Origin: Streptomyces sp. NBRC 109706
GTDB taxonomy: Bacteria > Actinomycetota > Actinomycetes > Streptomycetales > Streptomycetaceae
Assembly: GCF_000974485.1 (NCBI RefSeq)
Contig: NZ_BBOM01000010.1
Location: forward strand, 124,001-188,000
DNA length: 64,000 nucleotides
Reading direction: 5' to 3'
Shown: piece after piece, positions 50,492 through 59,866 of the stretch
How the letters are laid out: every line of letters begins with the position of its first letter
Numbering within the stretch: the stretch's first letter is position 1
Translations under genes and position numbers: made by a program
The notes under the pieces: generated by a model
What the model was told of the DNA's origin: nothing
The model's database searches: none
What the model saw: the letters and a program-made list of their open reading frames with translations, nothing else

Positions 50492-53400
50492 GTGGATGTT
50501 GCCGCGACCGTGGGGCTGCGCCTCGGATCGGCCGTGGTCGCACCGCTGGTGCGACGGCTGTTCCGTGCTGAGCAGCCGGGCGCCGGCCTGGTCGACGGGC
50601 CGGTTCGGATCGACTCGCTGCTGTCGTTCCGGGGCGAGCGACCCACCCTGACCCGCCGTGGCCTGGAGAAGCTGTCCGGACGGCTGGTGAACCGTGCCGT
50701 GGCGGCGATGGGGCCGCATGACGCGCCCCCCGTCGAGGATCGCCTCCCCGTCACGATGGCGCTGGTCGACACCCTCTCCGGCCTCGGGGACCTGACCATG
50801 GACGATGTGCAGGCCGTCCAACTCGGCGCCGACGGCCTGGCCGAGGCGTTGCGCCACGGGCGTCCCGCTCCGCTGTCCCGGGACGCCGAGCTGTTTCACG
50901 ATCGACTGGTGCGGCTGGCCGCCCTGCACATCATCGACTATTTCACCCGGCGTTCCACGTTTGTGGCCCGCACCCTGGTGGAGCAGAGCCGGGCGAACGC
51001 CCGCGTTGTCGAGACATTGAATCTGTTGGTCGAGCGCCTGCCCGCGCCGCACAGCGAGGACGCGCGGTTCGAGGAAACCTACCGACGCCATCTCGTGCGC
51101 CGCCATGGCACGCTCACCATCCTGGGCATCGACGTGGACGACGAATGGCCGCTGGACGACGCCTATCTGAGCCTGGAGACCACCGAGACCGAGCGGCGGA
51201 AGGGGGGCGGTCCGGAGCACGGCCGGCGGCCCGTCGCCACACCGCCGCAACGCGCCGAGCAGGCGCTCGCCGGCCTGAACCGGGTGCTGCTGCGCGGGGT
51301 GGCCGGCGCCGGGAAGACCACGCTGGTGCAATGGCTCGCCGTCACCATCGCCGAGCACCGGGCCGATGCGGGCCCACCGCACCTGGTCGGTCGGATCCCG
51401 TTCGTGCTTCCCCTGCGCACCCTGCTGCGGGCCGGGCGGGAGCTGCCGCCCCCTCGTGACTTCCTGGCGGCCGTCAACTGTCCGCACACCCCGCCGGCCG
51501 GTTGGGCGGAGCGGGTGTTGACCGCCGGCCGCGCCCTGCTGCTGGTCGACGGCATCGACGAGGTACCGCAGGACCGGAGGGAGCAGACCCGCTGGTGGCT
51601 GCGGGAGATGCTGCGGGACTTCCCCGGCAACGCCTGCCTGGTCACTGCCCGTCCGTCCGCCGTCCGGGAGGACTGGCTGGCCGCCGACGACTTCCGTGAG
51701 CTGTCCCTCTCCCCGATGAGCCACGCGGATGTGGCGGCGTTCGTCACGCGCTGGCACCATGCCGCCCGCGCCGGCCGGAACGAGGCGACGGCCCTGCTGA
51801 CGGCCGTGCGCAGCCGCCAGGACCTGAGCCGGCTGGCCACCAACCCGCTGATGTGCGGCCTGATCTGTGCCCTGCACCGCGCCAGCCACGGCTTTCTGCC
51901 GCAGGGCCGGGAGGAGCTGTACGAGGCCGCGCTGCGGATGCTCCTGGAGCGGCGGGACCTGCAGCGGAGCGTCGACCAGGGTCTGCGGATGGACGCCAGG
52001 TCCCAACGCGTGCTGCTGGAACGGCTCGCCTACTGGCTGATCCGCAACGGCCACTCGCAGATGGAACGCGAGGACGCGGTGGAGCTGATCGAACAGGCGC
52101 TGCCCACCATGCGGCAGGACGCGGTGCGCGGCTCGGCCGAGGAGGTGTACCGGCAGCTGCTCGACCGTTCGGGCCTGCTGCGCGAACCGGCCGAGGGCGT
52201 CGTCGACTTCGTGCACCGAACCTTTCAGGACTATCTCGCCGCCCACGCGGCCGTGGAGAACCGGGACTTCCCACTGCTGGTGCGGAACGCGCACCTGGAC
52301 CTGTGGGAGGACGTGGTGCGGATGGCCGTGGCCCACGGTCGGCCGGACGAACGGCGCCGGCTGCTTGGGCAGTTGCTCCGTCGGGGCGACACGGTGCGCA
52401 AGCACCGGGTGCGGCTGCACCTGCTGGCCATGGCCTGTCTTGAGCACGCCACCCAGCTCGATCCCGAGGTGCGCGCCGAGGTGGAGCGCCGGGGGGCGGC
52501 GCTGCTGCCGCCCAGGACCTTCGGCGAGGCGACGTCGCTCGCCTCCGCCGGTCAGGTGGTGCTGGAACTGCTCCCCGGGCCGGAGGGGTTGCCATCGGAG
52601 GAGGCCCATGCGGTGGTGGAGACGGCGAGGTTGGTAGGGGGCGACGCAGCGCTGGCCAAGCTGGCGCCGTTCCGTACGCATCCGTCGCCGACGGTGCGGG
52701 AGCGGCTTCTCCGGGCGCGGAAATCCTTCGACCCCCACCGGTTCGTCGTCGAGATCATGCCAGGACTGTCGCTCGAAGGGGCGCCGCATATCACCGTGTA
52801 CGAACTGGCGGAGCTGAGCACCCACCGCCGGCTCGCCGAACATCCCTATCTCTCGCTGTTCGGCGCGTTCTCCCGGGAGGAGATCGTCAAGGTGCTGGCC
52901 GGGGCACCGGTTCGACAACTTTCGCTCTCCTGCGAGCGCCTCGGTGACCTGACGGTCCTTGACGCCTTTCCCCGGCTGGAGCGCCTTTCGCTGATCGACG
53001 GTCCCGCGCTCACGGATATCTCGGCGGTCGCCGGTCTGCCGCTCCGACGCCTGCTGGTGCGGAAGCTGCCGAGGGTGTCCGACCTCACCTGTCTCAACGC
53101 CCTGCCGGAGCTTCGTTCCCTCTATGTGGGCGACGAGATGCCGGGCACGAGTCTGTCCTCCCTTCCCACCCTGGCCCCGCTCACGGATCTCGGGGTTCCT
53201 CCCGGGGTCACCGATCTCACCGGGATCGGCGTCTGGGAGGAGCTGACAACGCTGCGGGTCGTCGAGGGGAAGAACGACTTCGGGCCGGCGAGTCTGGCCG
53301 CGGTGGCGGCGCTGCCCGCGCTGAACCACCTGGCGACCACCCCGCCCCTGATGACCGCGCTGCGCGTCCACGGACCCGCACTGCCCCGGATCACCAGACT

Positions 53401-53626
53401 GGACCTGTTCGGCCTGGGCGGCGAGGTGGATCTGCGGCAGGTCGTCGACCTCTTCCCCGGACTGCGGACACTGCAACTGGCCGGTGAGGATGCCATGGTG
53501 GATCTGGCCCCGCTGGCCGAGCTGAACGACCTGCGCGCGCTGACGGTCTGGGAATCGATCACCACACGGAACGACGACCGGTTGCGGGAGCGCACGGGAT
53601 TCGCGCCGCTGACGTCGCGGTACTGA
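50492..53626 (+). CDS. NACHT-LRR protein (bacterial NLR-like)
   Basis: 1044 aa from GTG 50492, chosen for GGGAAG upstream and because the helical domain VAATVGLRLGSAVVAPLVRRLF begins directly. Domains: N-terminal helical region (1-230) like the NACHT-associated helical domains of actinobacteria; NACHT NTPase with Walker A GVAGAGKTT near 269-277, Walker B ALLLVDGIDEVP near 349-360 and sensor TARPSAV; winged and helical linkers with FVHRTFQDYLAA near 573-584; and a C-terminal leucine-rich-repeat-like array from about 800 to 1030 (LSLSCERLGDL, LERLSLIDGPAL, ALTVWESI). Bacterial NACHT proteins of this type defend against phage. No separate effector domain is visible at the N-terminus. Confidence 0.88.
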   Translation: MDVAATVGLRLGSAVVAPLVRRLFRAEQPGAGLVDGPVRIDSLLSFRGERPTLTRRGLEKLSGRLVNRAVAAMGPHDAPPVEDRLPVTMALVDTLSGLGDLTMDDVQAVQLGADGLAEALRHGRPAPLSRDAELFHDRLVRLAALHIIDYFTRRSTFVARTLVEQSRANARVVETLNLLVERLPAPHSEDARFEETYRRHLVRRHGTLTILGIDVDDEWPLDDAYLSLETTETERRKGGGPEHGRRPVATPPQRAEQALAGLNRVLLRGVAGAGKTTLVQWLAVTIAEHRADAGPPHLVGRIPFVLPLRTLLRAGRELPPPRDFLAAVNCPHTPPAGWAERVLTAGRALLLVDGIDEVPQDRREQTRWWLREMLRDFPGNACLVTARPSAVREDWLAADDFRELSLSPMSHADVAAFVTRWHHAARAGRNEATALLTAVRSRQDLSRLATNPLMCGLICALHRASHGFLPQGREELYEAALRMLLERRDLQRSVDQGLRMDARSQRVLLERLAYWLIRNGHSQMEREDAVELIEQALPTMRQDAVRGSAEEVYRQLLDRSGLLREPAEGVVDFVHRTFQDYLAAHAAVENRDFPLLVRNAHLDLWEDVVRMAVAHGRPDERRRLLGQLLRRGDTVRKHRVRLHLLAMACLEHATQLDPEVRAEVERRGAALLPPRTFGEATSLASAGQVVLELLPGPEGLPSEEAHAVVETARLVGGDAALAKLAPFRTHPSPTVRERLLRARKSFDPHRFVVEIMPGLSLEGAPHITVYELAELSTHRRLAEHPYLSLFGAFSREEIVKVLAGAPVRQLSLSCERLGDLTVLDAFPRLERLSLIDGPALTDISAVAGLPLRRLLVRKLPRVSDLTCLNALPELRSLYVGDEMPGTSLSSLPTLAPLTDLGVPPGVTDLTGIGVWEELTTLRVVEGKNDFGPASLAAVAALPALNHLATTPPLMTALRVHGPALPRITRLDLFGLGGEVDLRQVVDLFPGLRTLQLAGEDAMVDLAPLAELNDLRALTVWESITTRNDDRLRERTGFAPLTSRY

Positions 53627-53651
53627 CGGCCGGGTCGCCCGCCCGGAAGGA

Positions 53652-54365
53652 TCAGCGGCGGGTGGCCAGGACCAGGCGGCAGTGGGGGGCGCCGTCCGGG
53701 CGGTGGCCCGGTTCGGCGAGGGCCGGGGTTTCGACCGTGAAGCCGGCCCGCGTCAACTCGGCCCGGACATCGGGGAGTCGGAAGGTGCGGTAGTACATCA
53801 CAAACGGCGGGTGCCAGAGCGCGTTGCGCACCCGCATCGCCGTGTCGAAGCCCCAGAGCAGCCAGTAGCCGGCGGAGCCGACCCGGGGTGGGGCGGTGAC
53901 GGGGAAGGCGAGCAGCCCGCCGGGGCGCAGCGCGGCGTGTGCCTGGGCGAAGAGGGTGGGGCGCTGGTGCGGGAGGAAGTGGCCGAAGGCGCCGAAGCTG
54001 ACGATCAGATCGAAGGCGTTCCGGAAGGGTAGTGCCAGCGCGTCGGCCCGCACCAACGAGGTCGCCGGGGCGGCCGAGGCCGCCGCGACGGCCAGCATCC
54101 CGGCGCTGCGGTCGACGCCGACGACGCGCTCCCGGCAGACCTCCTGCAGCACGCGGAGGCCGGCGCCCGTACCGCAGCAGAGGTCGAGGCCGGCCGCGTA
54201 CCCGCCGCGCGCGGCGAGGGCACGGGCGGTCGCGGAGAGAAACACCTCGGGGGTGCGGAACGGGGTCTCGTCGAACTTGGGGGCGAGCAGATCGTAGCCA
54301 CGCTCGACGGAGGACAACGCCTGAACGACGAGCTCGCGAACCGTGGGCCCCCGCTCGGTGAACAC
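53652..54365 (-). CDS. Class I SAM-dependent methyltransferase
   Basis: 237 aa, GTG start at 54365. SAM-binding motif I GLDLCCGTGAG near residue 59-69, acidic motif II VVGVDRSAGML, motif IV FDLIVSFGAFGHF and RPGGLLAF. Resembles Methyltransf_11/25 small-molecule enzymes; there is no DNA-methylase NPPY-type motif. Convergent with the NACHT gene (25-base gap), so it may be unrelated to the immunity-like genes. Confidence 0.85.
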   Translation of the reverse strand: MFTERGPTVRELVVQALSSVERGYDLLAPKFDETPFRTPEVFLSATARALAARGGYAAGLDLCCGTGAGLRVLQEVCRERVVGVDRSAGMLAVAAASAAPATSLVRADALALPFRNAFDLIVSFGAFGHFLPHQRPTLFAQAHAALRPGGLLAFPVTAPPRVGSAGYWLLWGFDTAMRVRNALWHPPFVMYYRTFRLPDVRAELTRAGFTVETPALAEPGHRPDGAPHCRLVLATRR

Positions 54366-54854
54366 CCACCCACCCTAACCCGCCGGACGGACGGGCCCGG
54401 GTACCTCCCGGTCGCGGCCCCGAACGGCAGCTTCCGACGGACGACACCCCCTCACCGACCCAACGGCCCGCCCGCCCACCGACTTCACCGGGCCGGCCAC
54501 CCGCCATCAACCCCACCGCCCGGCACCGCCAGCCACTCACCACCAACTCACCGTCCACGACCGCCTTCTGACAGACCGTCGGACAACCAGACCCCTGCCG
54601 TCCCGGCGAAGCCCGACGCGCAACCCATCCGCCACGACACCCCCACCGCCAAGGACCTATCCCCCCACGTCCCCGGCCCCGCCGCTCGGCCCCGCCCGCC
54701 ACCCGCCACCGACCTCTCGTCGCCGCCCGGCACCAGGCCCCGACGACCGGACGCACCTCCCGACAGACCGTCGGACCGTCGGCCCGTCGGCCCGGCCGCC
54801 CGCCGTCCGGGCGGAGCCCGACGCGCCGTTCCGCCTGGCCCCGCCGGCCAGGCG
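54366..54854. other. Non-coding region with degenerate direct repeats
   Basis: 489 bases, strongly C-rich on the plus strand, without a supported gene. GACAGACCGTCGGAC occurs exactly at 54570-54584 and 54762-54776, and each copy is followed by a related GCCGTCC...AGCCCGACGCG block (to about 54613 and 54823). The copies look like an old tandem duplication of about 190 bp. Confidence 0.55.
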
Positions 54855-56093
54855 TCAGCGGGTCGCCGTCAACAGCGCTTCGTTCACCTGTTCCGGGGAG
54901 AGCGCGTGGTCGATGGCGAGCAGCCCCGCGCCCAGGGCGACCGCGTCGCGGCCGGACTGGCTGGGTTCGATGCGGAGGTTGCGGGTGGCCAGCGGGTGGG
55001 AGCGGCGGTAGACCACCTCCCGTACGCCGGCGAGGAGTTGGTCATGGGCGGCGGCCAGGGCGCCGCCGAAGACGACGGCCTCGGGGTTGAAGAAGTTGAC
55101 CAGCCCGGACAGCACCTCGCCGACGGACCGGCCGGCCTCCCGCACCAGCCGGACGGCCTCGCGGTCGCCGGACTTCACCAGGGTGGCCACCTCGATGGTG
55201 CTGGTCAGCGGCGCTTCCGGGGTGCTGAGCCGGCGGGCCAGGGCGGCGCCGCCGACGGTGGCCTCCAGGCAGCCGAGGTTGCCGCAGCGGCAGGGCGTCT
55301 CGTCGGTGCCGACGCGGATATGGCCGATGTCGCCGGCCGATCCCCGGGCGCCACGGTGGAGTTGGCCGCCGGCGATGATGCCGCAGCCGATGCCGGTGCC
55401 CATCTTGACGAAGAGCAGATGGGCGGCGTCCGGCAGATGCCGGCGGCGTTCGGCGAGCGCCATCAGGTTGACGTCGTTGTCGACCAGCGTCGCGGCGCCC
55501 AGCCGGGTGGTGAGGAACGCCGGCACGGGGAAGCGGTGCCAGCCGGGCATGATCGGCGGGTCGACGGGTTGGCCGGCGCGGAACTCGACGGGGCCCGGCA
55601 GGCCGACGCCGATGGCGCGCAGCACGGAGGGCGGTTGGCCGACCGCTTCGAGGAGTTGGTGGGCGAGGACGACCACCCGGCCGAGGACCCGTTCAGGACC
55701 GTCGGCGACGCGCAGCGGCTCCTCGTCGGTGGCCAACTCGGCGCCGGCGACGTCCAGGAGGGAGACCCGGCCGTGGGTGGCGCCGAGCCCGACGCCCAGC
55801 ACGAGCTGGTCCCGGGTGCGCAGCCGGAGGCGGCGGGAGAGGCGCCGGCCGCCGGCGCCCGTCTCGGTGGGTTCGTCCAGCAGGCCGTGCGCGATCAGGG
55901 CGTCGACGCGTTGCGAGACGGTGGAACGGGCGAGGCCGGTGAGTCTGGCGATATCGGCGCGGGTCTCGGCGGAGCCGCCGGCGATGAGGGAGAGCACCCG
56001 GCCGGGGGAGGCGGGGGCTGACCCCCCGTCCGTGCGCGTGTCGCTCCGCGTTCGACTTCGCATCTCGGCCCGCACCGGCCCCAGTTCGGACAT
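54855..56093 (-). CDS. ROK-family transcriptional repressor (XylR/NagC type)
   Basis: 412 aa from ATG 56093 with GGAGGTG upstream. Winged helix at about 30-85 (ETRADIARLTGLARSTVSQRVDALIAHGLL), then the ROK sugar-kinase-like fold: LGVGLGATHGRVSLL, VDNDVNLMALAE, KMGTGIGCGIIAGGQLHRGARGSAGDIGHI and the zinc motif CRCGNLGCLE. It is divergent from the sugar ABC operon and the inverted repeat at 56112-56136 lies between them. It probably represses the operon until the sugar, or a phosphorylated form, binds. Confidence 0.92.
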   Translation of the reverse strand: MSELGPVRAEMRSRTRSDTRTDGGSAPASPGRVLSLIAGGSAETRADIARLTGLARSTVSQRVDALIAHGLLDEPTETGAGGRRLSRRLRLRTRDQLVLGVGLGATHGRVSLLDVAGAELATDEEPLRVADGPERVLGRVVVLAHQLLEAVGQPPSVLRAIGVGLPGPVEFRAGQPVDPPIMPGWHRFPVPAFLTTRLGAATLVDNDVNLMALAERRRHLPDAAHLLFVKMGTGIGCGIIAGGQLHRGARGSAGDIGHIRVGTDETPCRCGNLGCLEATVGGAALARRLSTPEAPLTSTIEVATLVKSGDREAVRLVREAGRSVGEVLSGLVNFFNPEAVVFGGALAAAHDQLLAGVREVVYRRSHPLATRNLRIEPSQSGRDAVALGAGLLAIDHALSPEQVNEALLTATR

Positions 56094-56111
56094 AACACCT
56101 CCATGCCCTCC

Positions 56112-56136
56112 ACTTTCGCCTCTCCGAAGCGAAAGT
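56112..56136. promoter_or_regulatory. ROK operator, perfect 8-bp inverted repeat
   Basis: ACTTTCGC (56112-56119), nine bases, GCGAAAGT (56129-56136) in the gap between the ROK gene and the ABC ATPase gene. CTTTCG/CGAAAG arms are common in sugar-responsive ROK sites of actinomycetes. A further CAACTTTCACC at 56206-56216 may be a half-site overlapping the ABC promoter. Confidence 0.6.
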
Positions 56137-56194
56137 TACCAACCATTCAGTCTTAGTTTTGCCCAACCGTTCGATCCTGAAGCTGCTTTGTGTC

Positions 56195-56222
56195 TTGACA
56201 GGCGCAACTTTCACCTCAACAT
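56195..56222 (+). promoter_or_regulatory. Promoter of the sugar ABC operon, probably leaderless
   Basis: TTGACA (56195-56200), 16 bases, CAACAT (56217-56222). The transcript would begin at about the ATG at 56230, and no ribosome site precedes that ATG. Confidence 0.5.
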
Positions 56223-56229
56223 TGCTTCC

Positions 56230-57726
56230 ATGCTGTCGATGCAGGACATGACAAAAAGTTTCCTCGGCATCCGCGTACTCAACGGCGTCTCCCTCGATCT
56301 GAAGGCGGGAGAGGTGCACGCCGTCGTCGGTGAGAACGGCGCCGGCAAGTCGACTCTGATGAAGCTGCTCAGCGGGGAGCACGTCCCCGACAGCGGGCGG
56401 ATCGAGATCGACGGAACCCCCCACTCCTTCAGCCACCCCGCACAGGCCCAGGCCGCCGGGGTCGGGATCATCCACCAGGAGCTGGCCCTGCTCCCCGACC
56501 GCACCGTCGCGGAGAACGTCTTTCTCGGCCGGGAGCCCACCCGGCGGGGCCTGGTGGACCGTGCCGCGATGGCCGAGCGAACGGCCGCCCTGCTCGCCGA
56601 GTTGAACGCCGAGGGAGTGAGCCCGGGCACCCCCGTGCGCGAACTGTCCGTCGCCCGTCAGCAGACCGTCGAGGTGGCCAAGGCGCTCGCCGCCGACGTG
56701 CGGATCCTGATCATGGACGAGCCCACCGCTGCCCTCGCCGAACACGAGGTCGCCACCCTCTTCGACCTGGTCCGCCGGCTCACCGCCCGGGGTCTCGGCA
56801 TCCTCTATGTCTCGCACCGGATGCGGGAGATCTTCGAACTCTCCGAGCGCATCACGGTGTTGAAGGACGGTCAGCTGGTCACCTGCGTGCCGACCGACCG
56901 GACCGATGTGGACGGCATCGTCCGGGCCATGGTGGGAAGGGAGTTGAGCGCCTACTACCCGCCCAGGGCCACCGAGAAGGAACTGGGCGAGCCGGTGCTC
57001 ACCATCAGGGACGGCGGCAACGAACGGCTGTCGGGCATCTCCCTCTCCGTGCGCGCCGGCGAGGTCCTGGGCATCGGCGGGCTCCAGGGCTCGGGCCGCA
57101 GCGCCCTGGCCCGGGCGGTCTTCGGCGCCGACCCGTTCACCCGGGGCGAGTTGACCGTGGCGGGACGGACGATCAGGCCGCGCCGTCCCAGGGAGGCCAT
57201 CCGCGCCGGCATCGCCCTGGTCGGCGAGGACCGTAAGGCCGAGGGACTGGCGCTCCGTCAGTCGGTGCGGGACAACGCCCTGTTGGTGACCCGCGCGGTG
57301 CGGATGCCGAGGGAGCGGCGCGAGGACGTGCCGGTGGCCGAGCTGTTGCGACGGGTCAGGCTCGCCTCGCGCGGCGGCGCCGGGCAGGAGGTGCGCTATC
57401 TCTCGGGCGGCAACCAGCAGAAGGTGGTGATCGCCAAATGGCTGGCCGCCGGGCCCAGGGTGCTGCTGTTCGACGAGCCGACCCGGGGCGTCGACGTCGG
57501 TGCCAAGGCCGCGATCCACACCCTGGTAAGGGAGTTGGCGCGCGAGGGCCTGGCCGTGCTGCTGATCTCGTCCGAGCTTCCCGAACTCATCGGCATGAGC
57601 GACCGGGTCCTGGTGATGGCCGAGGGCCGGATCGCCGGCGAACTGCCCGCCGGTCCTTCCGAGGAGGAGATCATGCTGCTCGCCACCACGGCCCCTGGCC
57701 GGCAGGCCGAGGCGGGTGCCGCCTGA
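56230..57726 (+). CDS. Sugar ABC transporter ATPase, RbsA/XylG/MglA type
   Basis: 498 aa from ATG 56230 (ATG 56239 is possible). Two ABC domains. First: Walker A GENGAGKST, signature LSVARQQTVEVAKAL, Walker B LIMDEPTAALAEHE. Second: degenerate P-loop GLQGSGRSALAR, VGEDRKAEGL, YLSGGNQQKVVIAKWLAAGPRVLLFDEPTRGVDVGAK (read in parts). The second half retains binding features but its P-loop lacks the Lys, as usual in this family. Powers pentose/hexose uptake with the permeases that follow. Confidence 0.93.
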   Translation: MLSMQDMTKSFLGIRVLNGVSLDLKAGEVHAVVGENGAGKSTLMKLLSGEHVPDSGRIEIDGTPHSFSHPAQAQAAGVGIIHQELALLPDRTVAENVFLGREPTRRGLVDRAAMAERTAALLAELNAEGVSPGTPVRELSVARQQTVEVAKALAADVRILIMDEPTAALAEHEVATLFDLVRRLTARGLGILYVSHRMREIFELSERITVLKDGQLVTCVPTDRTDVDGIVRAMVGRELSAYYPPRATEKELGEPVLTIRDGGNERLSGISLSVRAGEVLGIGGLQGSGRSALARAVFGADPFTRGELTVAGRTIRPRRPREAIRAGIALVGEDRKAEGLALRQSVRDNALLVTRAVRMPRERREDVPVAELLRRVRLASRGGAGQEVRYLSGGNQQKVVIAKWLAAGPRVLLFDEPTRGVDVGAKAAIHTLVRELAREGLAVLLISSELPELIGMSDRVLVMAEGRIAGELPAGPSEEEIMLLATTAPGRQAEAGAA

Positions 57727-58748
57727 TGGCCGCCACCACCGACGCCAGGGCGCTGCCCGCCATCGGCGGTGCGGACCTGCGACGTTGGCGCCGCAACCTC
57801 AGCGATCCGGCCGTCGGCATCTGGCTCGCCGCGCTCGCCGTCACCGTGCTGGGCTGGGCGGTGGTCGCCGTCAGGGGCGGCGAGTTCCTCACCCAGTCCA
57901 ACATCACGGGCATCCTGCAGAACTGTGTGGCGCTCGGCCTGATCGCCCTGGGCCAGACCATGGTGATCCTCACCGGCTCGCTCGATCTCTCCGTCGCCTA
58001 TCTGGCGAGCCTGGGCACCCTGGTCGCCGCCGAGACCATGGCCGGCGACGACGGCAATCTGGTGCTCGGCATCCTGGCGGTGCTGGCGCTGTGCACGGGC
58101 GTCGGGCTGGCCAACGGGCTGATCGTCACCAAGCTGAAGGTCAACGCCTTCATCGCCACGCTGGGCGTCGCGCTGATCCTGCGCGGCTGGATCGAGGACA
58201 ACTACACCGGCCCCGCCGGGCAGGTCTCCCCGGGCTTCCAGCGGCTGGGCTATGACCGGATCGGGCCGATCCCCGTCTCCCTCTTCCTGCTGGTGGGCGT
58301 GGCGCTGGCGCTGTGGTTCGTGCTGCGGCACACCCGCCTCGGCCATCACATGTTCGCCACCGGTGGCGACGAGCACGCGGCGCGGCTCTCCGGAGTAAGG
58401 ACCGGGCGCACGGTGCTGATCGCCCATGTGCTGTGCGCGCTCTGCGTGGGCATGGCCGCGCTGTTCCTGACGGCACGCTTCGGCTCCGGCTCGCCCTGGG
58501 CCGGCACCGAGGCGTCCTACGACCTGGAGTCCATCGCCGCCGTGGTGTTGGGCGGCACCATCCTGGCCGGTGGACGCGGCGGCGTGGTCGGCACGTTGGG
58601 CGGCGTCGTCGTCCTCGCCGTGCTGGACAGCGTCTTCGACCAGCTCGCCATCGATCCGTTCTTCAAGAACGTGCTGCGCGGCGTGGTGATCATCGCGGCC
58701 GTGGCCGTCTACGCCCGCCGCCGTCGCTCGACGAGGAGGTCGGCATGA
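57726..58748 (+). CDS. Sugar ABC transporter permease, RbsC/XylH type (first)
   Basis: 340 aa; ATG overlaps the ATPase stop by one base. About eight to ten hydrophobic segments and the family block LIALGQTMVILTGSLDLSVAYLASL near 78-102, then KVNAFIATLGVALILRG and AAVVLGGTILAGGRGGVVGTLGGV. Forms a heteropair with the next permease. Confidence 0.92.
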   Translation: MAATTDARALPAIGGADLRRWRRNLSDPAVGIWLAALAVTVLGWAVVAVRGGEFLTQSNITGILQNCVALGLIALGQTMVILTGSLDLSVAYLASLGTLVAAETMAGDDGNLVLGILAVLALCTGVGLANGLIVTKLKVNAFIATLGVALILRGWIEDNYTGPAGQVSPGFQRLGYDRIGPIPVSLFLLVGVALALWFVLRHTRLGHHMFATGGDEHAARLSGVRTGRTVLIAHVLCALCVGMAALFLTARFGSGSPWAGTEASYDLESIAAVVLGGTILAGGRGGVVGTLGGVVVLAVLDSVFDQLAIDPFFKNVLRGVVIIAAVAVYARRRRSTRRSA

Positions 58749-59866
58749 CCACCGTCACCGCAACCCCGGTGCGGGTCACGGAGAGCCGACGCGTTCGGCT
58801 GACCCAGGCGCTGGGCACCGCGCTGCCCGTCTACGCCCTGCTGTTGCTGCTTTTCGGGGCCCTGGCGATCACCGATCCCAACTTCTTCGAGGCGGACCGC
58901 TTCCTGGCGTGGGTGCGCCGCGCGGCGCCCCTGGTGCTGTTGGCCGCCGGCCAGTATCTGGTGATCGTCAGCGGGCACTTCGACCTGTCGGTCGGCGCCG
59001 TCGTCACCACCGGCGTGGTCGTCGCCTCCGAGCTGTACCAGGAGTTCCCCGGGGCGCACTGGCTGGTGGTCACCCTGGCCCTGATGGCCGCGGGGGCGCT
59101 GGTCGGCCTGGTCAACGGGATGGTGACCACGCTGCTCAGAGTGCCGTCGTTCATCACCACACTGGGCATGATGCTGATCCTCCAAGGCGGCGTCTTCTAC
59201 TGGACGGGCGGCTCGCCCACCGGCCATCTGCCGCAGGACTTCCGGGCGATGGGCCGCGAGGAGGTCTTCGGCTGGCTGCCGTGGGCGGTGCTGGTCTGCG
59301 CCGCCGTCGGGGTCGGCGTCGCGCTGCTGATGCGGTCACGTTATGGCCGCACGCTGATCGCCACCGGCGACAGCGACCGCACCGCCGAGTTGTCGGGCGT
59401 CTCGGTGCACCGGGTGCGGATCGTCGCCTTCGTTCTCTCCGGCACGGCGGCCGCGCTGGCGGCCGTGCTGGTCGCCGGCTACTCCGGGCTGTCCGCCCAG
59501 GCGGGCAACGGGATGGAGTTCGAGGCCATCACCGCCGTGGTGCTGGGCGGGGTGCTGCTCGGCGGTGGCCGGGGCTCGGTGCTGGGCGCGATGGCCGGGG
59601 CGTTCGCGCTGACCGCGCTGTTCAGCCTGCTCAATCTGCGCGGCGTCTCCGGATCCCTGGAGCCCACCGTGCAGGGCGTCATCGTGATCGCCGCCGTCGC
59701 CCTCGGCGCCGCCAACTGGTCCCGCCCACGCCGCCGTTCCCCCACCGGCCCCGCACCGGGCCCCACTACCCCAGCCGACTCCAGAAACCCACGAGATCCA
59801 CAAGAACCACGAGATTCCAGCGATTCCAGCGATTCCGCAGGTTCCCCGGGAGGTTCCACCGCATGA
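58745..59866 (+). CDS. Sugar ABC transporter permease, RbsC/XylH type (second)
   Basis: 373 aa, ATGA overlap. Family block LLAAGQYLVIVSGHFDLSVGAVVTTG near 70-95, VPSFITTLGMMLILQGG and ITAVVLGGVLLGGGRGSVLGAM. The last 45 residues are not membrane: Pro/Arg-rich then a Ser/Asp tract (SSDSSDSAG), coded by nearly repeated GATTCCAGC units at about 59813-59830. This tail is unusual for the family and may be a lineage-specific extension. Confidence 0.92.
   Translation: MTTVTATPVRVTESRRVRLTQALGTALPVYALLLLLFGALAITDPNFFEADRFLAWVRRAAPLVLLAAGQYLVIVSGHFDLSVGAVVTTGVVVASELYQEFPGAHWLVVTLALMAAGALVGLVNGMVTTLLRVPSFITTLGMMLILQGGVFYWTGGSPTGHLPQDFRAMGREEVFGWLPWAVLVCAAVGVGVALLMRSRYGRTLIATGDSDRTAELSGVSVHRVRIVAFVLSGTAAALAAVLVAGYSGLSAQAGNGMEFEAITAVVLGGVLLGGGRGSVLGAMAGAFALTALFSLLNLRGVSGSLEPTVQGVIVIAAVALGAANWSRPRRRSPTGPAPGPTTPADSRNPRDPQEPRDSSDSSDSAGSPGGSTA

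Noticed and set aside
53652..54365. Methyltransferase as a restriction-modification or BREX partner of the immunity-like genes
   Set aside because: The motifs fit small-molecule Methyltransf_11/25 enzymes, with no DNA-methylase NPPY/DPPY motif and convergent orientation.
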